Virus record (IMG/VR): IMGVR_UViG_3300029989_000144 | Coordinates: 1 to 25,367 of that record | Length of the DNA: 25,367 nucleotides | Strand: one strand, 5' to 3' | Origin: a virus | In this document: positions 15,836 to 23,005 of the stretch, in pieces | Numbering within the stretch: position 1 is the stretch's first letter | Layout of the letters: the number at the start of each line of letters is the position of its first letter | Made by a program: the position numbers and the translations under genes | Notes under the pieces: generated by a model | Databases searched by the model: none | The model's input: only the letters and a program-made list of their open reading frames with translations | What the model was told of the DNA's origin: nothing

Positions 15836-15860
15836 CATAATAGTTATTTGTGGCGATTAT
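15832..15860 (+). promoter_or_regulatory. Sigma70-type promoter of accessory island (P2)
   Basis: Perfect -35 TTGACA (15832-15837), 17-bp spacer, -10 GATTAT (15855-15860, 4 of 6). The -35 overlaps the baseplate plug gene's stop, as in P1. The spacer holds ATAATAGTTAT (15837-15847), the exact complement of the 11-bp element across the -10 of P1 and P3. Confidence 0.78.
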
Positions 15861-15898
15861 TCGCTGGCGCAATGAAGCGCAATGACAGGGGAGCAATC

Positions 15899-16153
15899 AT
15901 GGGTGACAATGAAGAGTGCCTGAAAGAATATCTTGAAGGCGTCGAGGCGCAGCAGTCGGCATTTTTTTCAGTAACTCTGCGCGACTACTTTGCGGCCAAG
16001 GCGATGCAGGCCGGGCTTGCATGCCTACAGGAACCATCTACGGCCGCAAGCATCTGTGAGCAAGCGCGAGGCTTAGGAATAAAGGTTGAGCAGATGTTTG
16101 CGGCCGATTCTTACAAGGTCGCCGACGCCATGCTTGCGGAGCGTGCGAAATGA
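15899..16153 (+). CDS. Accessory (moron 2) small protein, 'LRDYFAAKAMQ' type
   Basis: An 84-aa protein, first gene behind promoter P2. The start is ATG 15899 (MGDNEECLKEYL), chosen because AGGGGAG lies just upstream at ideal distance; a longer frame from 15848 would begin upstream of the expected transcript start. The 'TLRDYFAAKAMQAGLACL' segment and the 'YKVADAMLAERAK' ending are familiar from small proteins of unknown function scattered through enterobacterial and pseudomonad prophages. It overlaps the next gene by 4 bp. Function unknown. Confidence 0.85.
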   Translation: MGDNEECLKEYLEGVEAQQSAFFSVTLRDYFAAKAMQAGLACLQEPSTAASICEQARGLGIKVEQMFAADSYKVADAMLAERAK

Positions 16154-16455
16154 GCAAGCATACGCCCGGGCCTTGGATTTGGAATCCTGAAGACGACGAA
16201 TGTCTTATAGGGAAAGGCGGCGCGCACGTTATGACTCTAGGCGATTGCTATCCAAATGGTGGTGGTCCTAGCGAGCACGACGCTAACATAATCGCCGCCG
16301 CGCCTGATCTGCTTGAGTCACTGGAAAGCCTGCTTGATATGGGCTCGGTATTCATCTCGGCAATCGAAGCGAATGACTGTTACTCCGTCGATTTTGAAGA
16401 GTGGGCAGTAAAGGCGCGCGCAGCCATCGCCAAAGCAAAAGGACAAACAAAATGA
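16150..16455 (+). CDS. Accessory (moron 2) protein, 'HTPGPW' type
   Basis: A 101-aa protein with the N-terminal 'KHTPGPWIWNPEDDECLIGK' and central 'HDANIIAAAPDLLESLE' segments that recur in many small phage proteins of unknown role, often in early or accessory regions. The C-terminal 'KARAAIAKAKG' tail resembles the end of the moron 1 protein. It overlaps both neighbours by 4 bp. It probably belongs to an accessory gene pool shared between phages, and is not a structural protein despite lying among baseplate genes. Confidence 0.85.
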   Translation: MSKHTPGPWIWNPEDDECLIGKGGAHVMTLGDCYPNGGGPSEHDANIIAAAPDLLESLESLLDMGSVFISAIEANDCYSVDFEEWAVKARAAIAKAKGQTK

Positions 16456-16979
16456 CCTACATCAAACAAACCCTGACCGCCGACGAATCAATCATCGCCG
16501 AGGCCAAAATATCCAAATGGTCGCTGTTTCACATCTACTGCGCCGCGACGATCTTCGGTGTGACAATCATCTGCCTGCCGATCAGCGCCGCACTGCTGCT
16601 GTACGCCTACCTCAAGATCAAGTCCACTGAGATGGCCGTGACCAGCAAGCGGGTCGTGTACAAGTCGGGCGTGATCATGCGTAACACGGCAGAGATCCGA
16701 CTTGGCAAGGTTGAGTCCGTATCGGTGCGCCAGGGCTTCCTTGGGCGCATGTTTGGATATGGTGACGTGGTGATCTCTGGTACTGGGGGAAATGGCGCTG
16801 TAATGAAGGGGGTTATTGATCCGCTGGCGTTTCGTGCGAGGGTTGATGCTGCATGCGACCCGACAATTCAGGCGGTAATTGATATCCAGTGCGCAAAAGG
16901 CGAAGGGCTTGATCGCCAAATCAACGCCATGGCTGAGCGCATGTCTCGCGATGTCGGCAAGCAAGGCGGTGCGGCATGA
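16452..16979 (+). CDS. Membrane-anchored bacterial PH-domain protein (bPH_2/DUF304-like)
   Basis: A 175-aa protein; start ATG 16452 (MTYIKQTL) overlaps the preceding stop. Residues about 24-55 form a membrane hairpin ('LFHIYCAATIFGVTIICLPI', then 'SAALLLYAYLKIK'). Then follows a classic bacterial PH-like domain: 'TEMAVTSKRVVYKSGVIMRN', 'EIRLGKVESVSVRQGFLGRM', 'FGYGDVVISGTGGNGAVM' and 'IDPLAFRARV'. A polar C-terminal extension (about 60 residues) faces the cytoplasm. This is the YdbS-like architecture of host inner-membrane proteins, here carried by a phage within a moron, so a lysogenic-conversion or superinfection-exclusion role is reasonable to suspect. The last point is inference. Confidence 0.85.
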   Translation: MTYIKQTLTADESIIAEAKISKWSLFHIYCAATIFGVTIICLPISAALLLYAYLKIKSTEMAVTSKRVVYKSGVIMRNTAEIRLGKVESVSVRQGFLGRMFGYGDVVISGTGGNGAVMKGVIDPLAFRARVDAACDPTIQAVIDIQCAKGEGLDRQINAMAERMSRDVGKQGGAA

Positions 16980-17620
16980 AGCTTGTTGATATTCTGGCGC
17001 GGGAATTGAAGGTTTGGCCTGAAGGCGTGACGAATCTGAAACAGTCATTCGGCGGCATGATCTTTTATCTCGACGCATCTAGTCAGCTGGTTATATTGGA
17101 TCGAGCCGATATCGCTCAGGACTGGCGAGAAGCCAAAGTCACCTTTGCCCAATGGCAAGCTGCAGTCGATGCGCTGAAGGATGAGCAAATGACCTACAGC
17201 TATGAAAACGTGAGCATTAATGCTCCGTACATTTCGCTTGGTGAGCAATCCGTGATCCCTGAATGCAAAATCATTCAGTCGGCCTGGACCGGCGAAGGCC
17301 TGCCGCCAGTTGGGACGGTATGCGAATACCTTGAGGATGGTAACGGAGACTGGGAGCAGGTCAGGATTGTGGCGATTGATCAGCATCTTGGTTATTCATT
17401 TGCCGTGTATAGCAGCGATAATGGCTATAGTGGTAATCGTCGCGCCGAGTTATTCCGCCCAATACGTACGCCCGAGCAGATCGCGGCGGAAGAGCGAGCG
17501 ATAGCGGTCGAGCAGATGGTCGCAGACATTCGATCACTGATTGTTGGACCGGATGACTTTAGTAAGTGCGGCATCCTTTATGATGCCGGATACCGTAAAC
17601 TCGAAATTACGGAGGAATAA
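16976..17620 (+). CDS. Accessory (moron 2) protein of unknown function
   Basis: A 214-aa protein with two parts. The N-terminal 70 residues ('LVDILARELKVWPEGVTNLK', 'TFAQWQAAVDALK') look like a small alpha/beta module. The rest has the pattern 'GEGLPPVGTVCEYLEDGNGDWEQVRIVAI' (pattern) followed by 'RRAELFRPIRTPEQIAAEER', which recurs in accessory proteins of many phages of Enterobacteria and Pseudomonas. No catalytic motif is visible. It overlaps the PH-domain gene by 4 bp and ends 3 bp before the hub gene, with the hub's GGAGG site inside its last codons; no terminator separates them, so P2 transcription would run on into the baseplate genes. Confidence 0.85.
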   Translation: MKLVDILARELKVWPEGVTNLKQSFGGMIFYLDASSQLVILDRADIAQDWREAKVTFAQWQAAVDALKDEQMTYSYENVSINAPYISLGEQSVIPECKIIQSAWTGEGLPPVGTVCEYLEDGNGDWEQVRIVAIDQHLGYSFAVYSSDNGYSGNRRAELFRPIRTPEQIAAEERAIAVEQMVADIRSLIVGPDDFSKCGILYDAGYRKLEITEE

Positions 17621-17623
17621 CCC

Positions 17624-18511
17624 ATGACCGACAGATTCTTGCGCGACTACGAACTGACAATTGGTCTAGGCGCGCAAGCTGTCACAATTAAGCCGCCGTT
17701 TCGAATCGCTTTCAGCGCCGACAAATCTGACAAGGCTGATCTGAACAAGATGACCTTGAAGGTTGACGGGTTGAACGAGGGTAAGCGGCGTATTCTTGTG
17801 CGCGACAGCGATGAAAAGGCGAGCAAGTCCGGCGATGATGCGGACAAGAAGCCAACTACAACACCGAAAAATAACACTTATTTCCCGATTGACCTGAAGA
17901 TCGGATACCAGGGCAGGATCGAGACAATTTTTCGCGGCTCAGTCGATCAGGCATTCTCTAATCGACCTGGTGCGCAATTCGAAACAACGCTGATCTGCCT
18001 GGACGGCGGCCATGACTTCCTCAAGGGGTTTGTCAGCACTTCCGTGACCAGCAAGAAGGCCGCCATTGATGCCGTGCTGGCGACCATGCCAAACACCGCC
18101 AAGGGGACTATCGGCAAGCAGAAGGATCTAATCCGCCCCAAGATCCTGGTTGGCAACTCAATGGCGACCATTCAGGATATGCTCGACCCTGATCAGCGCT
18201 GGTTTATTGACGACGAGCGCCTGAATATCCTCGGCGGTGATGAGGTGGTATCGGGCTATGTTCCGGTCGTCAGCGCAGAGACCGGACTGCTCAAGGCGCC
18301 AGAATCTGACAAGGAGGAGGTAACTGTTACGACCTTCCTGAACCCATCGATCAAGGTTGGCGGCCTATTCCGTCTGATCAGTGTTATTGCGCCACACCTT
18401 AACGGTATCTACAAAGTGAGCCTGATCTCCTATAGTGGTGACTTTGACGGCGCCGACTGGAGCCAGAAAATCACCGCTAAAATTGCAGAAGGGTACACGG
18501 TGCCGCGATGA
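17624..18511 (+). CDS. Baseplate hub protein
   Basis: A 295-aa protein with the layout of gp44/gp27-like hub proteins of contractile tails. Its N-terminal beta region ('DYELTIGLGAQAVTIKPPFR') is followed by 'NKMTLKVDGLNEGKRRIL', a 'IDLKIGYQGRIETIFRGSVD' strand pair (ring-forming tube-like domain), and a C-terminal 'GLFRLISVIAPHLNGIYKVS' segment. It forms the trimer that holds the central spike and continues the tail tube. A Lys/Asp/Thr-rich insertion (about residues 65-86) looks like a surface loop. GGAGG at 17611-17615 precedes the ATG. It overlaps the spike gene by 4 bp. Confidence 0.8.
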   Translation: MTDRFLRDYELTIGLGAQAVTIKPPFRIAFSADKSDKADLNKMTLKVDGLNEGKRRILVRDSDEKASKSGDDADKKPTTTPKNNTYFPIDLKIGYQGRIETIFRGSVDQAFSNRPGAQFETTLICLDGGHDFLKGFVSTSVTSKKAAIDAVLATMPNTAKGTIGKQKDLIRPKILVGNSMATIQDMLDPDQRWFIDDERLNILGGDEVVSGYVPVVSAETGLLKAPESDKEEVTVTTFLNPSIKVGGLFRLISVIAPHLNGIYKVSLISYSGDFDGADWSQKITAKIAEGYTVPR

Positions 18512-19113
18512 CAGATAAGAAAGAGGAGCTGACAGACGTTCTCAATGACGCGACAGTGACAGCCCTTGCGAACACCCACACCATAGTTGTGGCCAAGATC
18601 GTGGCGGTTGGCGAGATCACTATCGACGTGCAGCCGGTGATCCAGCGCGTAGTCGATGGCGAGGACAAAGACCTCCCTATCTTTCCATCCGTTCCACCAG
18701 TCTTCCTAAGTGGCGGAGAAAGCTATGACGCACACCCGATAGCCGTTGATGACTACTGCCTTCTCCTGGTGAGCGAGCGCTCGTTTGATCGCTGGTACGA
18801 TGGCGCTGACAACGCGCCACCAATCGAGCAGCGAATGCATGACTACAGCGATAGCTTCGCCCTGGTTGGAATCTCACCCAGGGCGGCAGCAAAGGCCATC
18901 CCGATGACCATTGAGCGCAAAGGCGACTCAACTGTGACCGGGCAATGGGTCCACGCTGGCGGCTATGAGCTGACCGGAAACATGGTAGTAATCGGCAACA
19001 CGGACTCAACAACATACTCCGTCGGCGGCCAGGCCGGATGGAGTGGAACCTTCCGCACTGGCGACAGCAAAACTGTAACCGTCGTATCAGGGCTAATCAC
19101 AAACGTCGCATGA
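18508..19113 (+). CDS. Central spike / membrane-puncturing protein (Gp138 type)
   Basis: A 201-aa protein. The N-terminal OB-fold domain ('NTHTIVVAKIVAVGEITIDV', 'QPVIQRVVDGEDKDLPIFPS', then 'DDYCLLLVSERSFDRWYDG') matches Gp138 spike proteins, which trimerise at the tail tip. The C-terminal repeats of short strands ('TMVVIGNTDSTTYSVGG'-like, ending 'TFRTGDSKTVTVVSGLITNV') form the beta-helix and tip. I see no HxH iron-binding motif at the extreme C-terminus. It lies between the hub and wedge genes, as expected, with a 4-bp overlap to the hub. Confidence 0.85.
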   Translation: MTDKKEELTDVLNDATVTALANTHTIVVAKIVAVGEITIDVQPVIQRVVDGEDKDLPIFPSVPPVFLSGGESYDAHPIAVDDYCLLLVSERSFDRWYDGADNAPPIEQRMHDYSDSFALVGISPRAAAKAIPMTIERKGDSTVTGQWVHAGGYELTGNMVVIGNTDSTTYSVGGQAGWSGTFRTGDSKTVTVVSGLITNVA

Positions 19114-19151
19114 TGATGTAGTATGTTGGCACAGCTATTGCAGGTGCCATT

Positions 19152-19505
19152 ATGCGAGTATCAGGACTGGACGAAAGCGGAGATTGGATATTCGGCAGGG
19201 GGAGGGCTTCCTATCTCACTCGTGCCGAAGCCATTCGCCAGAACGTCATCACGCGCATCAAATCCTTCCGAACTGACTTCTTCCTCGATACGGATGCCTG
19301 TATCGATTGGATAGACCTGCTTGGCCGCCGAGACACAAAAGAAGAGATCATTCGAGCCGTCGAGCGAGTAACGCTGGCAACTGATGGCGTGACGACCATC
19401 AAGAAGCTTGAAATTGAAGTCAAGACAAGCACTCGCAACGCTACTATAATGCTCTCGTTTGGCACGATTTTTGACGAAGACATTACAGAAGAGATAACCA
19501 TCTGA
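19152..19505 (+). CDS. Baseplate wedge protein, gp25/W-like
   Basis: A 117-aa protein with 'RAEAIRQNVITRIKSFRTDF' and 'FLDTDACIDWIDLLGRRDTK', the usual pattern of gp25/W-like baseplate wedge proteins ('i..rl.t..gewf.d...Gvdw...lG'), and a C-terminal beta part ('RNATIMLSFGTIFDEDI'). It starts at ATG 19152 (MRVSGLDE) behind AGGTG in a 38-bp gap. The TGA stop overlaps the ATG of the J-like gene, the standard neighbour, which supports the call. In such phages this protein joins the sheath base to the wedge. Confidence 0.75.
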   Translation: MRVSGLDESGDWIFGRGRASYLTRAEAIRQNVITRIKSFRTDFFLDTDACIDWIDLLGRRDTKEEIIRAVERVTLATDGVTTIKKLEIEVKTSTRNATIMLSFGTIFDEDITEEITI

Positions 19506-20695
19506 TGGCAGGCCCGACGATTGATGCCAACGGCATTACAATTCAAAGCTTCGAAGAGATCTTCGCCGAGCTTGTGGCTGGCTTTCAGGCGATCTATGGC
19601 GCCGATATCGACCTGACTCAGAACACTCCAGACGGGCAGCGCGTAGCAATCTACGCCAAGGCATACGCTGACGCCCAGGCGTTCGCTCTGATGATCGCCA
19701 ACAACTTCGATCCCGACTTCGCTCGCGGCTTGATGCAGGCAAAGATTGCCAAGCTTGCCGGGGTATTCCCGCGTCCGGCAACCCGATCAATATGGGATCT
19801 GTCTGTAACTGCAAGTCGAGACGTGACGCTAGGTGCTGGATATCAAATATCCGACGATCTTGGCCAGCTGTGGGAGCTTCCGACGCCGGTTAACGTTCCA
19901 ATTGGAACGAGCACAATAACGTTTGTCGCCACTGACTTTGGCGAGGTTACTGGCCTGGCTGGCGCCGTCTTTACACCAGTAACTGTCGTGCTCGGGATCA
20001 CTGGGTTCGCCGCTACATCGAACGCCACTCCAGGCAAGGATGCCGAGACAGATGAGGAATTCGTCCAGAAGCGAAACCTGAGCCTGGAGAATCCGGCGTT
20101 CTCGACAACCAACTCACTTGCTGCTCGCCTGCTCAATACGCCAGGCGTGACCGATGCGAGAGTGTACGACAACGACACCGATTCGTTTGGCCCGCCAGAT
20201 CATCCAGAATGGAGCCTGAAAGCGCATCACATTTGGGCGGTCGTTGAGGGCGGGACGATTGATGCGATCTCCAAGGCGCTTCTATTCCAGAAGACTGGCG
20301 GCGCAGGCATGAAGGGCGCTATTAAGCTGGTCATTCCAGAAACTCTAACTCGTCCAGATGGCAGCACATTTATCGTAAGCCAGGTTAGATATCTTGACAG
20401 GCCAGTTATGGTGCCGCTTCACATCACGCTCACGGCGAAAAGGAAGGATTCGCTTGTTCCGGTTGACACGGCACTGATCAAGAAAAATATTGCAGGCTAC
20501 AAATTCTATATCGGGGCCGCTCTCCAGGCCGCCGAGTTGTACTGTCCAGCGTACACCGCTGGCGACGACTTCATCCTGACTCTGATGAAAATCAGTATCG
20601 ATAACGTGACATTTACCGACGGCAGCCTTTCTCCTGGCCCCGGATCGAAATTTGAAATTGACGCGGCCAACATCACCATAACCGAGGTGATTTAG
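19505..20695 (+). CDS. Baseplate J-like protein (gp47/P2 J family)
   Basis: A 396-aa baseplate wedge protein. The N-terminal 'SFEEIFAELVAGFQAIYGAD' and 'DLTQNTPDGQRVAIYAKAYA' segments, the 'FARGLMQAKIAKLAGVFPRP' core, and 'ATPGKDAETDEEFVQKRNLS' with 'NSLAARLLNTPGVTDARVYD' are the standard Baseplate_J pattern. The C-terminal third holds strands ending in 'FEIDAANITITEV'. It builds the wedges around the hub and helps trigger sheath contraction. It overlaps both neighbours by 1 bp. Confidence 0.92.
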   Translation: MAGPTIDANGITIQSFEEIFAELVAGFQAIYGADIDLTQNTPDGQRVAIYAKAYADAQAFALMIANNFDPDFARGLMQAKIAKLAGVFPRPATRSIWDLSVTASRDVTLGAGYQISDDLGQLWELPTPVNVPIGTSTITFVATDFGEVTGLAGAVFTPVTVVLGITGFAATSNATPGKDAETDEEFVQKRNLSLENPAFSTTNSLAARLLNTPGVTDARVYDNDTDSFGPPDHPEWSLKAHHIWAVVEGGTIDAISKALLFQKTGGAGMKGAIKLVIPETLTRPDGSTFIVSQVRYLDRPVMVPLHITLTAKRKDSLVPVDTALIKKNIAGYKFYIGAALQAAELYCPAYTAGDDFILTLMKISIDNVTFTDGSLSPGPGSKFEIDAANITITEVI

Positions 20696-21411
20696 TGGCG
20701 CTCACAGAGGAACTGACGAACCTGCTGATCAAGCAGTATTGGGAAAAGCCCAAGGCCAAGGCAGAGATTCAACTGCTTGCCTCCAAGTGGGAGCAGGCTA
20801 TTGCATTACTGTCAGCCCTGGACCCAGCTTTCGACCTGGATAACGCGGTAGGCCCTCAACTTGATGTGCTCGGCAGAATCGTTGGTATCAGTCGATCGGT
20901 CCCTAGCGTGATTCCGAAAATCTATTTTGGCTTTAGCGCTAACCCCGACAGCAAGGGTTTTGCCAGCAAGTTCAATCAGAGCAGGATTGGCGGCCCATTT
21001 TACAGCAAGTTTTCTTCGGCTTTTACGGATCTCCAGCTTGGAGATAACGACTATCGGTTTTTCATCCGAGTCAAGGCATCGCTGAACAGGGCGTCAGGCT
21101 ATCTGTCGAGCGATCATTATATCGGGATTCAGGATGTAGTCCTGGCCGCCTTCAATGGTAGGGCGTACGTCGTGGACAACCTCGATATGACGCTGACCCT
21201 GTACGTATCTCCGGTGGTGAGCCTGGATAGGCTTAGGCTCATCCGTGCGCTTAATCTGCTGCCAAAGCCGCAGGCTGTGCGCTACAAAGTGATAATTCAG
21301 GCAGAGCCAGGGATAACCTTTGGCTTCTCGGCCAATCCAAACTCGCGAGGCTTTGCGAGCAAATTCGATCCTTCCCGCATTGGCGGGCACTTTGCAAGAA
21401 AGGTGATCTAA
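20695..21411 (+). CDS. DUF2612-type baseplate protein with internal repeat
   Basis: A 238-aa protein starting with GTG at 20695, overlapping the J-like stop by 1 bp (TAGTG) with GAGGTG at 20684-20689. The N-terminal 'LDNAVGPQLDVLGRIVGISR' segment (49-68) is typical of DUF2612/tail protein I-like baseplate proteins, which join wedges to tail fibres. The protein contains one motif twice: residues 78-105 and 209-236 both read FGFSANPxSxGFASKF followed by xxSRIGG, 21 of 28 positions identical. The second copy is the protein's extreme C-terminus, just upstream of the fibre gene, so it is a candidate fibre-docking surface. Confidence 0.85.
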   Translation: MALTEELTNLLIKQYWEKPKAKAEIQLLASKWEQAIALLSALDPAFDLDNAVGPQLDVLGRIVGISRSVPSVIPKIYFGFSANPDSKGFASKFNQSRIGGPFYSKFSSAFTDLQLGDNDYRFFIRVKASLNRASGYLSSDHYIGIQDVVLAAFNGRAYVVDNLDMTLTLYVSPVVSLDRLRLIRALNLLPKPQAVRYKVIIQAEPGITFGFSANPNSRGFASKFDPSRIGGHFARKVI

Positions 21412-21412
21412 C

Positions 21413-22420
21413 ATGTCAAAAATTGCCCGATACAACGGCAATCTAAAGGCCTTCGCTTCTGAGGCTCTAGGGACCGAGCGAACTATTTTTGGCGAGACGA
21501 CTCAGGCTAATGACCTGACCAGCCAAATTACCGCAGATTTCCTACGCGGATGGGGCATCGTTGGCCCGTCTGATTCTCCAGCATTAGAAGACTTCAACGC
21601 GGTGTCGTACACGCTAAGCCAGATCCTGGCCTATTTGCACCAGGCTGGCGTACCCGAGTACAACAGCGCGCAAGAGTACTTCAAGGGCAGCGTTACTCAA
21701 GTTGGCGGGGCGATTTATATCTCCCTGATTGACGCGAATATCGGCAATGCTCCAGCATCATCGCCATCCCAGTGGGCCGCCAAGGTTCAGCATGGGTCGG
21801 TTCGCGCCACTACGTCGGGGAGCCTTACCGTACCCGATGGCGTAACAAAGCTAACGATATCCGGCTGCGCCGCTGGCGCGGGTGGCGGGGCCTGCATCGG
21901 AGGATCGAGCCAAACCTCTGGACCTGGTAGTGGTGGCGGAGCAGGTCAGTCAGTTATAAAGATGACTGCTCCCGTAACCCCAGGGCAAGTAATCCCCTAC
22001 ACGGTCGGGGCCGCAGGGGTTGGCGCCTTAAATCAGGCAACTCCAGCTACTAACGGGGGAGCAACAACAGTTGGTGCGGCAGGCTCTATTCTTTCACTGG
22101 TAGGAGGCACCGCAGGTGTAAGCGGGTCAAACTCTGCAGGGGTCATATCAGGGCCAAATGGGGGGGCCGGCTATCCACAGGGTGGGGATGCTCCGGATTC
22201 CATACCAGGACAAGCAAGCTCTGGCGGTATCGGAGCTAGCGGCCCTTTCGGCGGTGGCGGAACAACAGCAAGAAGCGGAAGCAGCCTCGGATACGCCGGA
22301 AGAAATGCTGATGGATATGGTGCCGGAGGGTCCGGCGCTGGCGGTTACTACACTCCGGGTTCTGGTCCGGCAAGAGCTGGCGGTAATGGCTCTCCAGGTC
22401 TTCTAATTTTTGAATGGTGA
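21413..22420 (+). CDS. Tail fibre / glycine-rich adhesin
   Basis: A 335-aa probable receptor-binding protein. Residues 1-135 are a baseplate-attachment module ('FGETTQANDLTSQITADFLR', 'LEDFNAVSYTLSQILAYLHQ', 'EYNSAQEYFKGSVTQVGGAI'). From about residue 140 it is a glycine-rich domain with many GGxG/GGGG runs, 'VTPGQVIPYTVGAAGVG', and the ending 'SPGLLIFEW'. Glycine-rich (Gly_rich_2-like) tips with polyglycine-type packing occur in phage adhesins, where exposed loops between glycine runs contact the receptor. Position after the baseplate genes and before a tail-fibre assembly gene supports the role. This is short for a fibre, so the virion may have stubby fibres or other fibres encoded elsewhere. 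Confidence 0.85.
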   Translation: MSKIARYNGNLKAFASEALGTERTIFGETTQANDLTSQITADFLRGWGIVGPSDSPALEDFNAVSYTLSQILAYLHQAGVPEYNSAQEYFKGSVTQVGGAIYISLIDANIGNAPASSPSQWAAKVQHGSVRATTSGSLTVPDGVTKLTISGCAAGAGGGACIGGSSQTSGPGSGGGAGQSVIKMTAPVTPGQVIPYTVGAAGVGALNQATPATNGGATTVGAAGSILSLVGGTAGVSGSNSAGVISGPNGGAGYPQGGDAPDSIPGQASSGGIGASGPFGGGGTTARSGSSLGYAGRNADGYGAGGSGAGGYYTPGSGPARAGGNGSPGLLIFEW

Positions 22421-22424
22421 AAAA

Positions 22425-22931
22425 ATGTCTGAACGATACGTAACAGTTAATGTTGCAACTGGAATTGTTGAAAACATGATTCTTTGGGATGGAAACCCTG
22501 AGACCTGGCAGCCTGACGAGGGGTACATTGCCATCCGTTCTGATTTTGCACAAGCAGGCTGGAGTTATGTTGATGGCGTATTCGTCGCCCCGGTAGTTGT
22601 ACCAGAGCCTCCAACCGACGCAGAGATTGAGGCGCGCAATAAGTCTCTGCTGAAGTCCTATACAGCAACTGCAAATGCTCAAGTCTCGGCATTGACCAAC
22701 CGTATCAATACGATCAATGGTGGAATCGAGATCGATGAGGCGCTCCCAGAGGAGGTCGCGGAACTGCCAGTGCGACAGGCTCAGCTTGTCGAGTGGAAGC
22801 GTTATGCCTTATATCTTGGTCGAGTAACCAAGCAATCCGGATGGGCATTGACAGTTGACTGGCCGGTTCAGCCAGTTGAAGGCATGGATCTAACCGTGTC
22901 CGCCGCCGCTCCAGGTTCATCGTCAACGTAA
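22425..22931 (+). CDS. Tail fibre assembly protein (Caudo_TAP-like)
   Basis: A 168-aa protein. It has the general pattern of phage tail fibre assembly proteins: an N-terminal beta part ('YVTVNVATGIVENMILWDGN', 'EGYIAIRSDFAQAGWSYVDG'), a linker ('PVVVPEPPTDAEIEARNKSL'), and a C-terminal 'LLKSYTATANAQVSALTNRI' helix followed by 'LVEWKRYALYLGRVTKQSGW' and 'VDWPVQP', the 'W...Wp..P' ending typical of the family. These chaperones help the fibre fold and trimerise. I use ATG 22425 (MSERYV); a TTG at 22410 in the same frame is an alternative. It starts 4 bp after the fibre gene. Confidence 0.85.
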   Translation: MSERYVTVNVATGIVENMILWDGNPETWQPDEGYIAIRSDFAQAGWSYVDGVFVAPVVVPEPPTDAEIEARNKSLLKSYTATANAQVSALTNRINTINGGIEIDEALPEEVAELPVRQAQLVEWKRYALYLGRVTKQSGWALTVDWPVQPVEGMDLTVSAAAPGSSST

Positions 22932-22959
22932 TAAATGCTATCTTGGCTGTAATGCCAAT

Positions 22960-22981
22960 GCGCCACCTTCACGGGTGGCGC
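22960..22981 (+). other. Stem-loop between fibre assembly and lysis genes
   Basis: GCGCCACC (22960-22967), loop TTCACG, GGTGGCGC (22974-22981): an 8-bp perfect GC-rich stem without a following T-run. It lies in the 74-bp gap between the tail-fibre assembly stop and the first lysis gene. It may be a weak or Rho-assisted terminator or a processing/stability element. Confidence 0.6.
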
Positions 22982-23005
22982 AACAACTTTAGCTAAGGAT
23001 TAGCC

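Noticed and set aside
15848-15898. Upstream extension of the first moron 2 gene to 15848
   Set aside because: It would start inside the promoter, upstream of the expected transcript start; ATG 15899 has an excellent Shine-Dalgarno.
21860-22400. GC-rich repetitive stretch as a non-coding repeat or CRISPR-like array
   Set aside because: The repetition is irregular and fully explained by glycine codons of the tail fibre; no regular repeat-spacer pattern.
22960-22981. Stem-loop as an intrinsic terminator before the lysis genes
   Set aside because: No T-run follows the stem, and the lysis genes have no visible promoter of their own, so a strong stop here is unlikely. Kept only as a stem-loop.
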